Below, piece by piece: positions 8,744 to 11,296 of a DNA stretch of 11,296 nt (within the stretch, counting starts at the first letter, position 1; each line of letters opens with the position of its first letter). The notes below the pieces were generated by a model. The model searched no databases. It was given only the letters and a program-made list of their open reading frames with translations, and was not told where the DNA came from. The translations under genes were made by a program, and so were the position numbers. Source of the DNA: Cudoniella acicularis (taxonomy: Eukaryota; Ascomycota; Leotiomycetes; Helotiales; Helotiaceae). Where the stretch lies: assembly GCA_013054445.1 (NCBI GenBank), contig JAAMPI010001698.1, positions 1-11,296 on the forward strand. The letters run 5' to 3'.

Positions 8744-9230
8744 TATAAATCTAATAATTTAATCGTGTCTATACGGTGGCCACGATGATCCGGGTTCAAG
8801 CAAAGACAAGAAAAAGTCGAAGAAGCGGTTCAGAAAGAAGGCTAAGAACTATAATATTAGCTCGAGCAGTGAGGATACCGAGTAGGAATCGGAGCCTTTA
8901 GAGTCGTCGGAGTCGGAAATCAACGAAACTGACCACAAGACCAAACACGGTAAAAGGAGGCACAAGAGGCATAAGATAGACCAGGACAAGAAAAAGTCCA
9001 AAGCCTCTAAGAGAGAACCGAAGAAACATTCAAATGGCTTGAAAAGAGAAGATTAAAGGCGGAAGGATGATAGCAAAGACGAGGATAACGGAGACAAAGC
9101 TATCACGGGACAACCAGCCAAAATCGAGTCTTCCAGGACTTCTTCCAAGCCTTCTCCAGACATATCTGCAGCGTCAAAACCTTCCCAACCTACCAAAGGA
9201 CAAGCAAGCAAAGCTTCTTCAAGAATAAAG

Positions 9231-9359
9231 TCACCCCAAGAAGCCTGGTCGAGTGGAGCAAGCAGATCATCATCCAAGGCAGCTTCTCCAAGTAGAAAGT
9301 CATCCTGAGAAGCCCAGTTAAGCGGAGCATTACTCAATGCAGCTTCTTCAGTTAGAAAA
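9231..9359 (+). repeat. Imperfect coding tandem repeat, units of 23 and 20 codons
   Basis: Unit one (9231-9299) encodes SPQEAWSSGASRSSSKAASP and three more residues; unit two (9300-9359) encodes a matching series with SS, a stop, EAQLSGALLNAASSVRK. The pattern is S-x-x-EA-x-x-SGA...AAS-x-x-RK. A partial third copy (GQASKASSRIK) precedes them. Unit lengths are multiples of three, as expected for expansion in an active coding sequence. The CAA of unit one corresponds to the TGA at 9306 in unit two. Confidence 0.6.
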
Positions 9360-9505
9360 TCTTTTGAAAGATCCCTGTCAATCGAAACACACCACCAAGA
9401 ACACAAGCTTTATTCTCTTTCTACAAACCCTTTGATGAGTTGGAATTCCACTCAGCAAGCAGCATTCAGTTGCCCCGGCGGCCTCAACAACTCAGAAAAC
9501 GAACG

Positions 9506-9532
9506 TCACTGATCAAGACATCACTGATCAAG
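9506..9532 (+). repeat. 15-bp tandem repeat
   Basis: TCACTGATCAAG occurs at 9506-9517 and again at 9521-9532, a 15-bp period. In the middle frame of the pseudogene it encodes VTDQDITDQ, two copies of a five-residue unit, so the duplication keeps that frame and supports it as the real one. Confidence 0.6.
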
Positions 9533-10096
9533 CAATAATATCCTCTCCAATGGCTCCACGTCCCATCCAGCATTTCGGTTCATCGTTTGGTGAAAGTCAC
9601 GATCACCTAATGAATGACGATTCAGCGTTAGAAACAGCATTGGAGATACACCTAATTATGCCTATGTCGGGGTCCATAGGCATTCGGGAAAGGAGATGGG
9701 AGAGTCCTGGGTGGATTTTATAAAAAAGAATTACACAAACTCCTGGATGTCCCCGACAAAAGACATCAGGAAGACAATGTGGCGAGCATTCTGGCCATGT
9801 CCAGATATCCGAGAATTTCTGGAAGATAAATGCAAAATATGGTTTCCTGAACCGTCCCAGCTGATGCCAAGAATGCATGCCGAGTATACTACGACAAGCA
9901 AGGGAAAACAATTAGTATCTACAAACAGCTTTAAGTTATAAAGTATTGTGATTTATGTGGGCATCAAGAAAAACGCAAAAAAATCCGTGGTCATCGGCTA
10001 GTCATTAATAGAGCTAAGTTATTTCAGGCTATTGCTATTATCGATGCTGGTAAAGGAGTAGATAGACTGATAGGGCTAGTCGAAAATAACAAGTAA

Positions 10097-11296
10097 GAGT
10101 TATACTTATTACTTACGGACCTATTTTTTAAGCGATACCTACCAAAATCCGGTCTTTTACCCTTACTTCTAATAAAAATAACAAAATAACTATATAATTA
10201 AAATTAAAACTATTTAAAGGACTAACCTTATATTTAAATTATATTAAACTAAAGTTAATAGCTTATTTTTCTAATTTTATTTATATAAACGCCTAATGCT
10301 TAAAATATATAACTATTTAGCCCTCTTTTTATCCGAATCCTTTAATAAACAGTTACTCTCCCTTAGACTATAATAACGTCTTCTATTTTATAAGTAAGAC
10401 GTTTAATATATTATCTAAAGTCTTTTAGATCTACTCTATCCTAGAGAATTTATATTTCCCGCTTTAAATCCTCGATCTTAGTTAGTATATATAATAGCTT
10501 TTTAAGCTCTTCTTTTATCTAACGCTAGACCTTTTTAATAGGATTTAAATCCTCTAATTCCTATATTTAATCTTAGAAGTCTCGTATAGCCTTTATATAC
10601 TTTTACCCTATCTTCTATAAAGATATACTTGTCTTTCTTATCCCCTAAAGTCTCCTAGTAAGAGAAGATTACTGCCCCTAAGATTTACTATAGATATACC
10701 TTCGAACACGCCCCTTTTATATACTTAAGCTTCTAGATAAACACAAGGGGGGATTTCTAGTCCTAGCCTAGCGCGCCCTAGATCATTATTATGTTCCTTC
10801 TAGACCTATAGATCGACTTAATATATATCTCGTAATACTACTCCTCTAGCCTCCGAGTAACCTATACTCTTCTAACCTTTCCTATCTTAAAGATATACTT
10901 ATCCGACTAAATAACCTTTCGCTAATTACTATATTATTCTATAGTATAATCCGAAGTTTCCTACTAGCGGTATTACTTCGTAAAAGCAAGTCTTTTCTTC
11001 GTAGCGGCCTTTAATATAAACAACCTTAGATAGGAGATATACTAGCAGAAGCCTAGGTTTTTTAATATATAGCGAATAGTATTCGTAGAGGCTTTAATTC
11101 TAAGCTTAGATTTAACTTAATACTAAGTAAGTTTATAGCTATTATATAACTTAGTGATATGTTAAATAATTTAAGAGACGTAACGCGTAGTAAAGAGAGT
11201 TAGCTTAAACTTTTTACTTTTATAGCTATAATAAGAGGATTTAGCTTTAAGGATTCTTTTAATCGTAGTAGCGAAGAGCTTTATTTCTTTAATAAT
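10097..11296. mobile_element. RIP-mutated Tc1/mariner DNA transposon, right end outside the window
   Basis: Composition switches abruptly to TpA-rich sequence just after 10096. The first 80 bp (about 10100-10180, including TTACGGACC and a run of T) are non-coding and probably include the terminal and subterminal repeat of the element. The partner repeat lies beyond 11296, so it cannot be confirmed. The transposase relic listed separately fills the rest. Confidence 0.7.
10343..11296 (-). pseudogene. RIP-degraded Tc1/mariner transposase relic (DDE family)
   Basis: Reading the minus strand through stops gives the hallmarks of fungal Tc1-type transposases. A helix-turn-helix remnant (TTIKRILKA, FTTRYVS, TNTIRYILKNLGF) is followed by KAATKKRLAF and by VIxSDKYIFKIGKVRRV holding the first catalytic Asp. 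Then come SRRNIIMIxGALG, FIEDRVKVYKGYTR (second Asp) and DLNPIKKV with RxIKEELKKL. In intact relatives the last motif is DLNPIE, so the third acidic residue here is Lys. A change of frame just before DLNPI, with part of the usual WPPxSP segment missing, shows a deletion. TAG codons stand at conserved Trp positions. The N-terminus runs off the right edge. Confidence 0.85.

Larger units (their letters stand above)
6520..8765. mobile_element. RIP-mutated LTR retrotransposon tract
   Basis: The tract is strikingly AT-rich and dominated by TpA and short CTATA/TATAG words, with very few TpG or CpA dinucleotides. This is the expected outcome of CpA to TpA mutation on both strands. It encloses the LTR-like segment and the pol relic. 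The right edge is sharp: within about 20 bp of 8765 the composition returns to normal. The left edge, about 6520-6560, is more gradual. Such tracts are normally methylated and silent in Pezizomycotina. Confidence 0.8.
8781..10096 (+). pseudogene. Broken gene of unknown family, Lys/Ser/Glu-rich N-terminal part
   Basis: Three consecutive stretches in different frames read like one protein. 8781 to about 9430: charged and Ser-rich (KDKKKSKKRFRKK, DDSKDEDNGDK), interrupted by TAG 8883, TAA 9054 and TGA 9306. About 9439-9718, next frame: VGIPLSKQHSVAPAAS... SPMAPRPIQHFGSSFGES. About 9700-10096, third frame: GGFYKKELHKLLDVPDKRH, ACRVYYDKQGKTISIY, YCDLCGHQEKRKK and FQAIAIIDAGKGVDRLIG, interrupted by TAA 9827, TGA 9848 and TAA 9932 and ending at TAA 10094-10096. 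The open frame at 9696-9941 looks like a shadow of the third stretch. I do not recognise the family; it could be a host gene, or part of a mobile element. Composition is normal, unlike both neighbours. The 5' end is not seen. An intron could explain one frame change, but not six stops. Confidence 0.6.

Noticed and set aside
9053..9406. 117-residue minus-strand open frame
   Set aside because: It is the antisense of the Ser/Lys-rich tandem repeat region; its repetitive Leu/Ala/Asp pattern is a by-product of the repeat.
9696..9941. 81-residue plus-strand open frame (MGESWVDFIKKNY...)
   Set aside because: The overlapping third frame (GGFYKKELHKLLDVPDKRH...) has more protein-like content and continues past 9941 to 10096, so this frame is judged a shadow inside the pseudogene.
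1..11296. CRISPR array, bacterial operons or phage features
   Set aside because: Spliceosomal introns and RIP signatures show a fungal genome, and no regularly spaced repeats were found.

Overview
The window looks like a filamentous ascomycete (Pezizomycotina) chromosome. The genes have short spliceosomal introns (48-82 nt) with GTAAGT-like donors and CTAAC/CTGAC branch sites. Repeats are AT-rich and full of TpA, with stop codons where Trp and Gln codons are expected, which is the pattern left by repeat-induced point mutation (RIP). The species cannot be named from the sequence.

Layout. 1-439: probable LTR or repeat end, running off the left edge. 540-2302 (minus): four-exon gene for a 535-residue protein with a fungal HeLo-like/SesA-type N-terminal domain and ankyrin repeats, in the style of fungal NLR-related proteins but with no NACHT or NB-ARC domain. 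2810-3647 (minus) and 4548-5726 (plus): two divergently transcribed genes for multi-pass membrane proteins of unknown function. Their C-terminal halves share spacing and several short motifs, so they may be diverged paralogs. The plus-strand product ends in two tandem CXXCXGXG motifs of the DnaJ zinc-finger kind. 5727-6520: no gene seen.

From about 6520 to 8765 the sequence is a RIP-degraded repeat. It holds a 204-bp LTR-like segment (6631-6834) and, on the minus strand, the 3' half of a Ty3/gypsy chromovirus pol gene: end of RNase H, H2C2 zinc-binding region, integrase core with D, D and E codons, and chromodomain. From 8766 to 10096 lies an island of normal composition with a broken gene of unknown family (six in-frame stops, two frame changes). 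From about 10097 to the right edge is a second RIP-degraded element, a minus-strand Tc1/mariner transposase relic.

How it fits together. The left half is a small gene-rich island and the right half a transposon graveyard, a layout common in accessory or subtelomeric parts of fungal genomes. No operon-like unit is expected. The most interesting points are the divergent membrane-protein pair with the DnaJ-like cysteine tail, next to a HeLo-like/ankyrin gene, and the unmethylated-looking pseudogene island between two RIP tracts.
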